DNA from: Cunninghamella blakesleeana
Taxonomy: Eukaryota > Mucoromycota > Mucoromycetes > Mucorales > Cunninghamellaceae
DNA: 64,000 bases
Assembly: GCA_017871115.1 (NCBI GenBank)
Contig: JAFCIZ010000002.1
Span: 1-64,000, forward strand
Reading direction: 5' to 3'
Part shown: one piece after another, positions 17,307 to 29,019 of the stretch
Layout: the number at the start of each line of letters is the position of its first letter
How positions within the stretch are numbered: the first letter of the stretch is position 1
The notes under the pieces: generated by a model
What the model was told of the DNA's origin: nothing
The model's input: the letters and a program-made list of their open reading frames with translations, nothing else
Database searches by the model: none
Program-made: the position numbers and the translations under genes

Positions 17307-20300
17307 TGATAACAAATCCATTAACAATAATAATAATAAAAATATCAACAATAATAATCACATCAACAACAACAAAAACAATTTAAAAAATAATAATATT
17401 GAAAAAAATCAACAAAATATGAATGCAATCTTCGATCAACATGAACTATGGGATGAAAATGAATATACACATTATGATGATGAAGATCTTTACGCAGCCA
17501 GATTAGATAAACCTCCTGCAGTAATGCCTTCATCTTCTAAAACACCTAAAATAATCAGTAAAGGGAAGCAAAAACTAAATATAAATAATACCTCTAAACT
17601 GATCGAGGATATAACTGATCAACAATTAACTCAACAAGATATAATTAATGATTATATCATGGATAATATTAATGAATCAGAAAATAAAATAAAACGCAAA
17701 CGACAACCACCAACACCATTACAAATAAAATATAATATTGTAGATGACGTTTTTAATCAGAAAGCTAATATTGATGTTGGCGATCTAATTAAATCTTCAC
17801 ACACTTTACGACGTCAATTATTAACAGCATGTAGACCTAAAAGAAAAACAACAAAATCAAAAGAACAAATTGATACAACTGCAACAGATATACCATTAAA
17901 TACAATAACGAATACAGAATTAACAACAACAGCAGCTTATACAAGTTTAATCATTAATGATAAAAGAATAAAAGGTTTGATTGATAGTGGTGCTTCTAAA
18001 TCATGTATGTCTAAATCTATGATGAAACTGTTAGGGTTGCAAATAGATGCTCCTTCTACTAACATATTTATATTAGGAAACGGTACTAAACAAGCAACAC
18101 TTGGAACAATACATGATGTACAAATACAAGTAAATCCTGATATTATAATACCTGTTAATATGGAAGTATTACCTAAGTGTCCTGCTCATCTGGTACTAGG
18201 AAATAATTGGTTAAGTCATGCACAAGCTCTCCTTAATTTTAGAACTAGTACACTTAAAGTATTATATAAACATAAATCAGCTGAACTACCTATCACTTTT
18301 TTAAAAGAAACAGATAAACCTTTAGTTACTATTAAAACAATCAATACTAATTATCAAACCGAAAACCAAACTCAAGATAATACAACAGGAAATAATAATG
18401 AAATAAATACTGATAGTGATACTGATGCTACTGATTCTGTAACAGATGATGACGAATGGGAACATGATGAATATTCAGAAGAAGAAAATTATTACATGGA
18501 AGATGATATAAAAATTAATATTGAACGTAATCAAGAAGAAAATAGTTTAACTATATCTACTGGTAATGATGGAATGACTATACCACCTCATACAAACTGT
18601 CAATTTTATATTAATCCTAACATGCATACGTCTGAACCTATACTACTTACACAAGATGATCCTCATACTATATCTAAACCAAATGAATATACATTAAATA
18701 TAATTAATAGATCTGATAAAGATGTTGATTTACCTCCGCATCATATTATTAGTGAATTTTATAATTTAATGAGCAATGAATCTATTCTAGATACTGATGA
18801 TCTGAAAGGTTATGACATAGTCGAAGAAATTGGTATAGAAGGAACAACAACAGAACTATTCAATATTGATAATATAAATGATGACAATCCACTGGATGAA
18901 TCTTTTAAAGAAAAATTACAACTTGGAAACATACCTGAAAAATATAAGATTAAGTTTTGGAAATTAATAAATCATTATCAAGATGTTTTCGATTGGAATA
19001 ATGATAAAATGGGTTATACAACAATGATTGAACATGAAATAATATTAAAAGAAAACACAGTACCAATTAGACATCGACCTTATCGTATGAGTCCGGTAGA
19101 ACAAGATTATTTAAAAATGGAATTAGATCGTCTATGTAATCTTGGAATAATCAAACCTGCAAATACACCTTATACTGCTCCTATTATTTTGGTTAAAAAG
19201 AAAAACGGTGAATATAGAATGGTAGTAGATTACAGAAAACTGAATGCCCAAACTAAAGTAGACGCTTACCCACTACCAAGAATTGATGATCTTATTGATG
19301 AACTAGGAACTTCAAGTATATTCTCTGCATTAGATCTTAGAGCTGGCTTTCATCAAGTACCTTTACATGATAATAGTAAAGAATTAACTGGTTTTGTTAC
19401 AAAATTTGGAACATATCAATATGAAATGCTACCGATGGGGTTAGTTAATAGTCCTGCTACTTTCCAACGTTTTATAGATATATGTTTTAAATCTATGATG
19501 AATAGATGTTTAGTGGCATACATAGATGATCTCAATGTACACTCTAGTAATATTGAACAACATTTATCTGATCTTGAAGAATTATTTAAATGTGCAAGAC
19601 TTGGTGGATTATTATTCAACATAGAAAAATGTGTATTTTTTAAAGATGAACTAAAATTTCTTGGTTATATTATCACCAAAGATGGAATAAAAACAGATCC
19701 AGCAAAAATAGAAAAAGTAAAAGATTATCCACAACCAACAACAATTAAACAGATAAGAGGATTTATTGGACTAGCATCTTATTATAGACGTTTCATACAA
19801 AACTTTGCAGCAATAGCAAGACCATTACATGATGTTACAAAGACAAAAAATAAATCACCATGGACTGATATAACAACTAAATCATTTGAATTATTAAAAC
19901 AAAAACTGACAGAAGCACCTATTCTTAAAAGGGCAGATCATAGTAAACCATTTATCATAGTATGTGATGCATCAATAGAAGGTTTAGGTTGCGTTCTATC
20001 ACAATTAGATGATGATGAACAAGAACATCCTGTAGTATATGCAAGTCGTGGATTAAAACAAAGTGAAAGAAATTATAGTGCTACTAAATTGGAATGTCTA
20101 GCTCTCATATGGAGTCTACAAATGTTTAGACCCTACCTATTAGGAAAAAAATTTACTGTAATTTCTGATCATTCTCCTTTGCGTTGGCTGATAAAGGCTC
20201 CTAATCCTACTGGTATGGTGGCACGATGGATTACTTACTTGGCTGACTATGAATTTGAAATACAATATCGCAGTGGAAAGAAACAACAATCTGCAGACTT

Positions 20301-20322
20301 TCTTTCAAGACTTGGTTATTAA
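17260..20322 (+). CDS. Gypsy-1 pol: protease, reverse transcriptase, RNase H (no integrase)
   Basis: Open from the frameshift site to TAA at 20320-20322, about 1020 residues. There is no suitable ATG near its start, which agrees with expression as a gag fusion. Order: Asn-rich N-terminus; aspartic protease with IDSGAS near 230 (counted from 17296); acidic linker; reverse transcriptase (PLPRIDDLIDEL, FSALDLRAGFHQV, YIDD near 742); RNase H with VCDAS near 890, ending ADFLSRLGY. In most Ty3/Gypsy elements the same frame continues into integrase. Here it stops, and integrase is a separate frame 2.6 kb on (0.95 kb without the Tc1-B insertion). No internal stop. Confidence 0.92.
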   Translation, partial: KKLDGAIAYNGQLAVPDNKSINNNNNKNINNNNHINNNKNNLKNNNIEKNQQNMNAIFDQHELWDENEYTHYDDEDLYAARLDKPPAVMPSSSKTPKIISKGKQKLNINNTSKLIEDITDQQLTQQDIINDYIMDNINESENKIKRKRQPPTPLQIKYNIVDDVFNQKANIDVGDLIKSSHTLRRQLLTACRPKRKTTKSKEQIDTTATDIPLNTITNTELTTTAAYTSLIINDKRIKGLIDSGASKSCMSKSMMKLLGLQIDAPSTNIFILGNGTKQATLGTIHDVQIQVNPDIIIPVNMEVLPKCPAHLVLGNNWLSHAQALLNFRTSTLKVLYKHKSAELPITFLKETDKPLVTIKTINTNYQTENQTQDNTTGNNNEINTDSDTDATDSVTDDDEWEHDEYSEEENYYMEDDIKINIERNQEENSLTISTGNDGMTIPPHTNCQFYINPNMHTSEPILLTQDDPHTISKPNEYTLNIINRSDKDVDLPPHHIISEFYNLMSNESILDTDDLKGYDIVEEIGIEGTTTELFNIDNINDDNPLDESFKEKLQLGNIPEKYKIKFWKLINHYQDVFDWNNDKMGYTTMIEHEIILKENTVPIRHRPYRMSPVEQDYLKMELDRLCNLGIIKPANTPYTAPIILVKKKNGEYRMVVDYRKLNAQTKVDAYPLPRIDDLIDELGTSSIFSALDLRAGFHQVPLHDNSKELTGFVTKFGTYQYEMLPMGLVNSPATFQRFIDICFKSMMNRCLVAYIDDLNVHSSNIEQHLSDLEELFKCARLGGLLFNIEKCVFFKDELKFLGYIITKDGIKTDPAKIEKVKDYPQPTTIKQIRGFIGLASYYRRFIQNFAAIARPLHDVTKTKNKSPWTDITTKSFELLKQKLTEAPILKRADHSKPFIIVCDASIEGLGCVLSQLDDDEQEHPVVYASRGLKQSERNYSATKLECLALIWSLQMFRPYLLGKKFTVISDHSPLRWLIKAPNPTGMVARWITYLADYEFEIQYRSGKKQQSADFLSRLGY

Positions 20323-21174
20323 AACAAAAAAAAAAAACAACAAAAAAAAAAAAAAAAAAATTTATAATAATAATAAAATATAACGTCCAAGAGAAATTGA
20401 AGACGCTAAAAGCTAGACACAAACGTCCAAGAGAAATTGAAGACGCTAAAAGCTAGACACAAACGTCCAAGAGAAATTGAAGACGCTAAAAGCTAGACAC
20501 AAACGTCCAAGAGAAATTGAAGACGATAAAAGCTAGACAAACAATTAACAAAACAACTTATTTTACAATTATTTTATAGAAGACAATATTATACAACAAT
20601 TATTACTATTTCAACAACGCTTGCAACAAAAATCTATATTTTTATACAACAATTATATTATTTATTTACAACAATTATTTTTAACAAACTACCACTTCAA
20701 TAACATTAATTACAACAATTAAAAACAACATAACAAAAAAAAAAAAAAAACACATAACAAATACAAAAAAAAAAAAAATATATAGCGTCCAAGACGATTG
20801 AAGACATTAAAAGCTAATCTAACTAACTATTATTATTTTACATCAATTATTGTTACAACAATTGCAACAATTCTTATAATTATTTTTACAACTACTACAA
20901 CAATTATTTTTACAACAACTATTCTTTTATTAATAGATTACAATAACTAATATTACAACAAACATCATTATATATCTACTAATTTTACAACAATATTTAA
21001 AACTACAAAAAAAAAAAAAAAACAACTACACACATAACACTTAAACAAATACAAAATATATATATATATATTGTCCGAAGACGATTGAAGACATTAAAAG
21101 CTATACTCAAAATCAAAAACAACTTATAACACGACACTAATACAACAATACATAATCAAAAATCCTTTGCAGAA
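20323..21174 (+). other. Non-coding spacer between RNase H and integrase
   Basis: A-rich, with several poly-A runs and many ACAACAATTATT repeats. Related copies of one motif recur: GTCCAAGAnnATTGAAGAC(A/G) followed by TTAAAAGCT, as four tandem 40-mers at 20384-20543 and single copies near 20785 and 21072. No coding frame. The segment continues at 22859-22957 after the Tc1-B insertion. Confidence 0.75.
20384..20543 (+). repeat. Four 40-bp tandem repeats
   Basis: Unit begins CGTCCAAGAGAAATTGAAGA and ends CTAGACACAAA. The first three copies are identical and the fourth diverges at its end. Located about 60 bases after the pol stop. Confidence 0.9.
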
Positions 21175-21176
21175 TA

Positions 21177-22856
21177 CAGTGGCTTCCAGAAGTGTTCGAA
21201 TGTTTTCGTTTTTTTTATAAAATCAATTGTATCAATAAAACTTATTATTTAACCATGCATGATTTATACATCAATCGAAAGCCCTATTGATTGGCTTTCA
21301 TATGAATATATTTATATGCATTTCCATATTTGGGTTGCGGAGTAAATGGTGTTTGAAAATTATTGGCACATTCGAACAGTTGTGTTGCGATGCCAAAAAA
21401 ATACCACAACTTGTAATAAAACAATAATAGAGTATAAAATAACCTATAAAATGTTAGAATAAACCTGTTTCGCACTTTCTTAGTTCAAATCTATAGCTAA
21501 TATTCTATTTTTTATATATTTTTTATATCAATATTGTCCATTTTTTAGTGATCTGTTATCAACATGCGTCCTATTCAAAATTCCATTAAGAACCAAGTCA
21601 TTAACCTTCTCAAACAAGGTAAATCTATGCGTCAAGTAGCAAAGGATGTTGGTGTAAGTTGTACAACTGTCCACAAGTACTCTGCAGGTCTTGAACGGGA
21701 GATTCCTATGGCTGTTGGTGGTGCTGTATCCAAGCTCACTGGTAGAGACAAGTCCTTTTGTGTGCATCAAGTGACCAAAGGAGGTAAAAGTAATGCTACT
21801 GAGGTGCAGAAGGCATTAAAGCAACATTTGGAAATCGATATAAGTGCTCAAACAGTCCGTAGAGCACTTAAAGAAAAAGGATTAGGGTCCTTTGTCAAGC
21901 CAAAGAAACCTCTCCTCAGTGCCAAGAATGTTAAAGCTCGTTTAGCTTGGGCAAAAGCACACAAAGATTGGACTTTAGATGACTGGAGTCGTGCCATTTG
22001 GTCAGACGAAACCAAAATTAATCGTTTTGGATCGGATGGACGCCGCTATGCTTGGAAAAGGGCCGAGGAAAAGCTTCAACCTAAACATGTCAAGCAAACA
22101 GTCAAACATGGTGGTGGAAACATAATGGTTTGGGGATGCATTTCGTACGATGGCCCGGGTTACATGACTAAAATTGATACAGTTTTAGATAAGGAACTCT
22201 ACCAAGCTATTTTGGAGCATGAATTAGTGCATACATTTGACTGGTATGGCATGGATCAAAGCAAAATGGTCTTTCAACAAGATAACGATCCAAAACACAC
22301 AGCCAAAACAGTCAAAGAATACTTGGAAAACCAGCCTTTTTCGGTAATGGAATGGCCTGCACAGTCGCCTGACTTGAATCCCATTGAGAATATATGGGCT
22401 TTGGTGAAAAACAGGCTCTTTAGCAACTATACTACACCACCAAAAGGGATGTTAGACTTGTGGGACCGTACTCAGGAAGTATGGAATACAATCACGGCTG
22501 AAGATTGTAAAAAAGTGATAGAAACAATGCCTAAACGTTGTAATGATGTAATAAAAGCAAAGGGCTATTGGATTGATTATTAAATAAAGACTTTTTATAC
22601 CATTTATATTGTGTTTTAATTATATTTTTAATTTTTTTGGTATCGCAACACAACTGTTCGAATGTGCCAATAATTTTCAAACACCATTTACTCCGCAACC
22701 CAAATATGGAAATGCATATAAATATATTCATATGAAAGCCAATCAATAGGGCTTTCGATTGATGTATAAATCATGCATGGTTAAATAATAAGTTTTATTG
22801 ATACAATTGATTTTATAAAAAAAACGAAAACATTCGAACACTTCTGGAAGCCACTG
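21177..22856 (+). mobile_element. Tc1-B copy 1
   Basis: 1680 bp, ends CAGTGGCTTCCAGAAGTG, TA on both sides (21175-21176, 22857-22858). Inverted repeats are about 226 bp. Inserted in the non-coding spacer of Gypsy-1 between RNase H and integrase. Confidence 0.95.
21564..22583 (+). CDS. Tc1-B transposase, copy 1
   Basis: 339-residue Tc1/mariner transposase: helix-turn-helix N-terminus (MRQVAKDVGVSCTTVHKYS, about 22-40) and catalytic residues D148 (SDETKI), D240 (FQQDNDPKH) and E275 (DLNPIEN), the DD34E spacing of classical Tc1. The frame is intact and codon use is richer in GC than the retrotransposon around it. It is a different family from Tc1-A and Tc1-C, which are DD35E. Confidence 0.96.
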   Translation: MRPIQNSIKNQVINLLKQGKSMRQVAKDVGVSCTTVHKYSAGLEREIPMAVGGAVSKLTGRDKSFCVHQVTKGGKSNATEVQKALKQHLEIDISAQTVRRALKEKGLGSFVKPKKPLLSAKNVKARLAWAKAHKDWTLDDWSRAIWSDETKINRFGSDGRRYAWKRAEEKLQPKHVKQTVKHGGGNIMVWGCISYDGPGYMTKIDTVLDKELYQAILEHELVHTFDWYGMDQSKMVFQQDNDPKHTAKTVKEYLENQPFSVMEWPAQSPDLNPIENIWALVKNRLFSNYTTPPKGMLDLWDRTQEVWNTITAEDCKKVIETMPKRCNDVIKAKGYWIDY

Positions 22857-22957
22857 TATATTAAAACAACTCACACAACTTTATTTAATATAGTTACAAT
22901 CACACACACAAAAAAAAAAAAAAATTCTTTTCACAACAAAAAAAAAAAAAAAAAAAA

Positions 22958-24272
22958 ATGGATCAGCAAATTATAAATAACATTAAAGAATATCTCACAA
23001 CTTTAAAAATTCCTGAAGACATAACAATAAAAATGAAAAGATACTTACAACGAAACTCACATAATTTTATTGTTCGAAACAATAAACTATATAAATTTAA
23101 TATCAAACATCAAACTCTAAGACAAGTTTTAAATAAGCAAGAAGCTCTGGAAGCACTGTACATGTATCATCAACATCCTTTAGGTGGACATATTGGTTAT
23201 CACAATACATTATATAAATTATCAATAAGATATTATTGGGATTCTATGGCTAAAGATATACAAATATATATAAAAAAATGTTCAAGATGTCAAACGGTAG
23301 GTCCTAAAAAATTAAATGAATTTCTCTATCCTATACCAGTTAAATCGAAACCATTTGAACAATGGGGCTTGGATGTTAAACATGTACCTACATCAAAAGG
23401 TGGATACAGATATATTATTGCCGGTATAGATTATCTAACTAAATGGGTAGAAGCTCGTGCTTTACGTTATCAAACAACATCAGAAGTTGCCTTATTTATT
23501 TATGAAGAAATAATATGTCGTCATGGTACACCTCATCTTATAATTACGGATAATGGCAAACCCTTTATTAGTGATTTAATAAAAAAGGTTTGTAATCAAT
23601 ATAATATACATCATAATACAATATCAGTCGGAAACTCTCAAGCCAATGGATTGATTGAAAGGTTTAATTCTACACTTGGAACTATAATAAAAAAGGTTAC
23701 ATCAACTGAAAAATCAATATGGGATCAATATCTTCCTTCGGTTCTATTCGCGTATCGATCCATCAAACAATCTTCAACACAACAATCACCATTTTATTTA
23801 ACTTATGGATATGACGTTAAAACTCCGTTTGATCAACATGCCAAACCTATTGATTTTCATACTTATAATTTTGATACACAATTAAAATTAAGGACAAAAA
23901 AGGAAATTCTAGCTCTCAATCAGATAAGACAATCAGCATCAAAAATGATAGAAAAATCACAAATGAACCAGAAATTGGCGATCGATAAAAAAGTCTTAAA
24001 TAATAATAGAGAATGGAAACCTGCCTTCAGAATCGGTGACATTGTAACGTTATATAATGGAATAAAAGCAAATTCTTGGTCTGGGAAAATATCTGACATG
24101 TGGCAAGGAAAATATATCATACACCAATCTCTTGGGAAAGGTACTTATATGATTAAACCACTAGATACAACAAAGACAAGGATAAAGCGTGTTCATGGTA
24201 ATAGGCTCAAAATTTTACAATTACCTGATGTAAATTGGAATGTACATGTTTATAAAACCTATGGATTGGAAA

Positions 24273-24277
<5 letters not shown>
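22958..24277 (+). CDS. Gypsy-1 integrase as a separate frame, copy 1
   Basis: 439 residues starting at an ATG directly behind about 20 adenines. It has an N-terminal HHCC zinc finger (His around 73 and 78-82, C108, C111), the catalytic core D139 (WGLDVKH), D198 (IITDNG) and E234 (LIERFN) with D-35-E spacing, and a C-terminal GPY/F-like module (MWQGKYIIHQSLGKGTY). It integrates the cDNA of the retrotransposon. Normally it is cleaved from Gag-Pol; here it is not in frame with any upstream domain, so how it is packaged is unclear. This copy is the one adjoining the original RNase H side. Confidence 0.93.
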
Positions 24278-24308
<31 letters not shown>

Positions 24309-24508
24309 ATAATAATAATAATTATTACGTACTCTTCCGAAAAATAATAATAATAATAATATATAATATATATAATAATAATCATAATAGTATAAATCAT
24401 ATTAAAAAAAAAAAAAATAAATCAGATAACAATAATAATTTTAACGAAGTTGATCCAGTAACACAAAAGAGCTAATCTGCCAACACAAAAAAAAAAAAAA
24501 AAAATATA
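24278..24508 (+). other. Gypsy-1 3' spacer, first copy
   Basis: A long poly-A run, AATAAT microsatellite and the sequence AACGAAGTTGATCCAGTAAC before the Tc1-A end. No gene. Repeated at 28787-29019 and 33298-33526. Confidence 0.7.
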
Positions 24509-25683
24509 CAGTGGGTGAAAAAATTGTTCACGTGTTACTCACTTTTTCACTTTTTCGCTTATATCTCAACAACGGTTAGTAGTAGCACAAAGCCAAATAC
24601 AGTATTTGAAAGCCACGTTAAACAGGTTTATTTTGATGTGTAACATAGGCGGAGTTTATTATTAATATAAGAAATGAGAGCGTTATAAAGAGGAAGGGGT
24701 TACGTGAACAATTTTTTCCTTCTCTAAAATCTATCACTAATACCTTGTTGAGCCACCTTTAGCGTCAATCACAGCCTTGATTCTCTTTGGCATGCTGTCA
24801 ATATACCTTCTACACTCATCCTTGGTGAATGTATTCCACTCTTTATCACATCTTTCCCAAAGTTCATGGACACCTTTGGCCTTCTTCTCATAGACACTAA
24901 GTTTGAGCTTGAGATGATGCCACAGGTGCTCAATTGGATTCAAATCTGGGCTCTGAGCAGGCCAATCTTCTAGAACAACGATGCCTTGGTCCTGGATCCA
25001 TCTTTTGGTGGCAACGGAACGGTGATTGGGTGCATTACCGTCTTGAAAATACATCTCTGACCAGTCCAGACCATAGTACTCCATAGTGTCACGCAGGCTT
25101 GTATCCAAGATATGAATATAATCCTCCGATTTCATGGTCCCATCGTATACTTGACATGCATATCCAGGTCCATAGTAGGTCATACAACCCCACATCATCA
25201 GGCTTCCACCACCATGCTTGACAGTAACATCGATATGATGCGGCTTGAGATCATCATCAGGTCTTGACCAGTAGTACTTGCACTCATCTGACCCCCAAAT
25301 GTTGATTTTGGTCTCATCTGAGAAGATGACTCTTCTCCAATCATCGATGGTCCAATGTTGGTGTCGTTTCGCCCAGTCAAACCTCGCCTTCATGTGCCTG
25401 GCGCCCAACAAAGGCTTCTTCTTCTTAATGGCGGAAAAAAAGTTCATTGACCTGAGAACATTACCGGCCGTTTTTGCTGTCAAGGTGTATCCAAGCTGCA
25501 GGAGCTCCTTATGGACATCATGAGCAGTAAGAAGAGCACCAGAAAGAACCTTCCTACGCACCAAAGACTTGCTTGCATCAGCCACAATCACCGGTCTACC
25601 AGCTCGGTTGCGATCGCGGTTGGGAAACCACTTGTTGGCATACTTGCTGATCACCCCTTTGGATACACCTAGCCTCTTGGAGA
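24509..25683 (-). mobile_element. Tc1-A fragment in tandem unit 1
   Basis: Left inverted repeat plus the C-terminal five sixths of the transposase, ending at the TA where Tc1-B sits. The missing part is present only once, after the last Tc1-B (36386-36864). Confidence 0.92.
24737..25683 (-). pseudogene. Tc1-A transposase, truncated and with D241G
   Basis: Lacks about the first 52 residues (DNA-binding helices) because of the Tc1-B junction. The second catalytic aspartate is changed: the codon GAT of the intact copy is GGT here (FQDGNAPNH). Inactive on both counts. Confidence 0.92.
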
Positions 25684-25685
25684 TA

Positions 25686-27365
25686 CAGTGGCTTCCAGAA
25701 GTGTTCGAATGTTTTCGTTTTTTTTATAAAATCAATTGTATCAATAAAACTTATTATTTAACCATGCATGATTTATACATCAATCGAAAGCCCTATTGAT
25801 TGGCTTTCATATGAATATATTTATATGCATTTCCATATTTGGGTTGCGGAGTAAATGGTGTTTGAAAATTATTGGCACATTCGAACAGTTGTGTTGCGAT
25901 GCCAAAAAAATACCACAACTTGTAATAAAACAATAATAGAGTATAAAATAACCTATAAAATGTTAGAATAAACCTGTTTCGCACTTTCTTAGTTCAAATC
26001 TATAGCTAATATTCTATTTTTTATATATTTTTTATATCAATATTGTCCATTTTTTAGTGATCTGTTATCAACATGCGTCCTATTCAAAATTCCATTAAGA
26101 ACCAAGTCATTAACCTTCTCAAACAAGGTAAATCTATGCGTCAAGTAGCAAAGGATGTTGGTGTAAGTTGTACAACTGTCCACAAGTACTCTGCAGGTCT
26201 TGAACGGGAGATTCCTATGGCTGTTGGTGGTGCTGTATCCAAGCTCACTGGTAGAGACAAGTCCTTTTGTGTGCATCAAGTGACCAAAGGAGGTAAAAGT
26301 AATGCTACTGAGGTGCAGAAGGCATTAAAGCAACATTTGGAAATCGATATAAGTGCTCAAACAGTCCGTAGAGCACTTAAAGAAAAAGGATTAGGGTCCT
26401 TTGTCAAGCCAAAGAAACCTCTCCTCAGTGCCAAGAATGTTAAAGCTCGTTTAGCTTGGGCAAAAGCACACAAAGATTGGACTTTAGATGACTGGAGTCG
26501 TGCCATTTGGTCAGACGAAACCAAAATTAATCGTTTTGGATCGGATGGACGCCGCTATGCTTGGAAAAGGGCCGAGGAAAAGCTTCAACCTAAACATGTC
26601 AAGCAAACAGTCAAACATGGTGGTGGAAACATAATGGTTTGGGGATGCATTTCGTACGATGGCCCGGGTTACATGACTAAAATTGATACAGTTTTAGATA
26701 AGGAACTCTACCAAGCTATTTTGGAGCATGAATTAGTGCATACATTTGACTGGTATGGCATGGATCAAAGCAAAATGGTCTTTCAACAAGATAACGATCC
26801 AAAACACACAGCCAAAACAGTCAAAGAATACTTGGAAAACCAGCCTTTTTCGGTAATGGAATGGCCTGCACAGTCGCCTGACTTGAATCCCATTGAGAAT
26901 ATATGGGCTTTGGTGAAAAACAGGCTCTTTAGCAACTATACTACACCACCAAAAGGGATGTTAGACTTGTGGGACCGTACTCAGGAAGTATGGAATACAA
27001 TCACGGCTGAAGATTGTAAAAAAGTGATAGAAACAATGCCTAAACGTTGTAATGATGTAATAAAAGCAAAGGGCTATTGGATTGATTATTAAATAAAGAC
27101 TTTTTATACCATTTATATTGTGTTTTAATTATATTTTTAATTTTTTTGGTATCGCAACACAACTGTTCGAATGTGCCAATAATTTTCAAACACCATTTAC
27201 TCCGCAACCCAAATATGGAAATGCATATAAATATATTCATATGAAAGCCAATCAATAGGGCTTTCGATTGATGTATAAATCATGCATGGTTAAATAATAA
27301 GTTTTATTGATACAATTGATTTTATAAAAAAAACGAAAACATTCGAACACTTCTGGAAGCCACTG
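25686..27365 (+). mobile_element. Tc1-B copy 2
   Basis: 1680 bp. The left flank is Tc1-A (CTTGGAGATA), the right flank is Gypsy-1 (TATTAAAAC), so the flanks do not form a target-site pair. It is a recombinant copy formed by the array duplication. Confidence 0.94.
26073..27092 (+). CDS. Tc1-B transposase, copy 2
   Basis: Same 339-residue protein as the copy at 21564-22583, with D148, D240 and E275 present. I see no amino-acid difference. Confidence 0.95.
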   Translation: MRPIQNSIKNQVINLLKQGKSMRQVAKDVGVSCTTVHKYSAGLEREIPMAVGGAVSKLTGRDKSFCVHQVTKGGKSNATEVQKALKQHLEIDISAQTVRRALKEKGLGSFVKPKKPLLSAKNVKARLAWAKAHKDWTLDDWSRAIWSDETKINRFGSDGRRYAWKRAEEKLQPKHVKQTVKHGGGNIMVWGCISYDGPGYMTKIDTVLDKELYQAILEHELVHTFDWYGMDQSKMVFQQDNDPKHTAKTVKEYLENQPFSVMEWPAQSPDLNPIENIWALVKNRLFSNYTTPPKGMLDLWDRTQEVWNTITAEDCKKVIETMPKRCNDVIKAKGYWIDY

Positions 27366-27466
27366 TATATTAAAACAACTCACACAACTTTATTTAATAT
27401 AGTTACAATCACACACACAAAAAAAAAAAAAATTCTTTTCACAACAAAAAAAAAAAAAAAAAAAAA

Positions 27467-28781
27467 ATGGATCAGCAAATTATAAATAACATTAAAGAAT
27501 ATCTCACAACTTTAAAAATTCCTGAAGACATAACAATAAAAATGAAAAGATACTTACAACGAAACTCACATAATTTTATTGTTCGAAACAATAAACTATA
27601 TAAATTTAATATCAAACATCAAACTCTAAGACAAGTTTTAAATAAGCAAGAAGCTCTGGAAGCACTGTACATGTATCATCAACATCCTTTAGGTGGACAT
27701 ATTGGTTATCACAATACATTATATAAATTATCAATAAGATATTATTGGGATTCTATGGCTAAAGATATACAAATATATATAAAAAAATGTTCAAGATGTC
27801 AAACGGTAGGTCCTAAAAAATTAAATGAATTTCTCTATCCTATACCAGTTAAATCGAAACCATTTGAACAATGGGGCTTGGATGTTAAACATGTACCTAC
27901 ATCAAAAGGTGGATACAGATATATTATTGCCGGTATAGATTATCTAACTAAATGGGTAGAAGCTCGTGCTTTACGTTATCAAACAACATCAGAAGTTGCC
28001 TTATTTATTTATGAAGAAATAATATGTCGTCATGGTACACCTCATCTTATAATTACGGATAATGGCAAACCCTTTATTAGTGATTTAATAAAAAAGGTTT
28101 GTAATCAATATAATATACATCATAATACAATATCAGTCGGAAACTCTCAAGCCAATGGATTGATTGAAAGGTTTAATTCTACACTTGGAACTATAATAAA
28201 AAAGGTTACATCAACTGAAAAATCAATATGGGATCAATATCTTCCTTCGGTTCTATTCGCGTATCGATCCATCAAACAATCTTCAACACAACAATCACCA
28301 TTTTATTTAACTTATGGATATGACGTTAAAACTCCGTTTGATCAACATGCCAAACCTATTGATTTTCATACTTATAATTTTGATACACAATTAAAATTAA
28401 GGACAAAAAAGGAAATTCTAGCTCTCAATCAGATAAGACAATCAGCATCAAAAATGATAGAAAAATCACAAATGAACCAGAAATTGGCGATCGATAAAAA
28501 AGTCTTAAATAATAATAGAGAATGGAAACCTGCCTTCAGAATCGGTGACATTGTAACGTTATATAATGGAATAAAAGCAAATTCTTGGTCTGGGAAAATA
28601 TCTGACATGTGGCAAGGAAAATATATCATACACCAATCTCTTGGGAAAGGTACTTATATGATTAAACCACTAGATACAACAAAGACAAGGATAAAGCGTG
28701 TTCATGGTAATAGGCTCAAAATTTTACAATTACCTGATGTAAATTGGAATGTACATGTTTATAAAACCTATGGATTGGAAA

Positions 28782-28786
<5 letters not shown>
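27467..28786 (+). CDS. Gypsy-1 integrase, copy 2
   Basis: Same 439-residue integrase as copy 1, with the same poly-A leader before the ATG and no visible amino-acid difference. It lies in the second tandem unit and so is separated from the retrotransposon's own pol by a full unit. Confidence 0.93.
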
Positions 28787-28819
<33 letters not shown>

Positions 28820-29019
28820 TAATAATAATAATTATTACGTACTCTTCCGAAAAATAATAATAATAATAATATATAATATATATAATAATAATCATAATAG
28901 TATAAATCATATTAAAAAAAAAAAAAATAAATCAGATAACAATAATAATTTTAACGAAGTTGATCCAGTAACACAAAAGAGCTAATCTGCCAACACAAAA
29001 AAAAAAAAAAAAAAATATA

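Noticed and set aside
20384..20543. CRISPR-like array
   Set aside because: The 40-mers are directly adjacent with no unique spacers, in a eukaryotic retrotransposon.
20323..22957. An intron joining RNase H to integrase
   Set aside because: No convincing donor near the pol stop and no pyrimidine-rich acceptor before the integrase ATG (the only nearby AG is inside ATGGATCAG behind poly-A). I keep splicing as an open test rather than a call.
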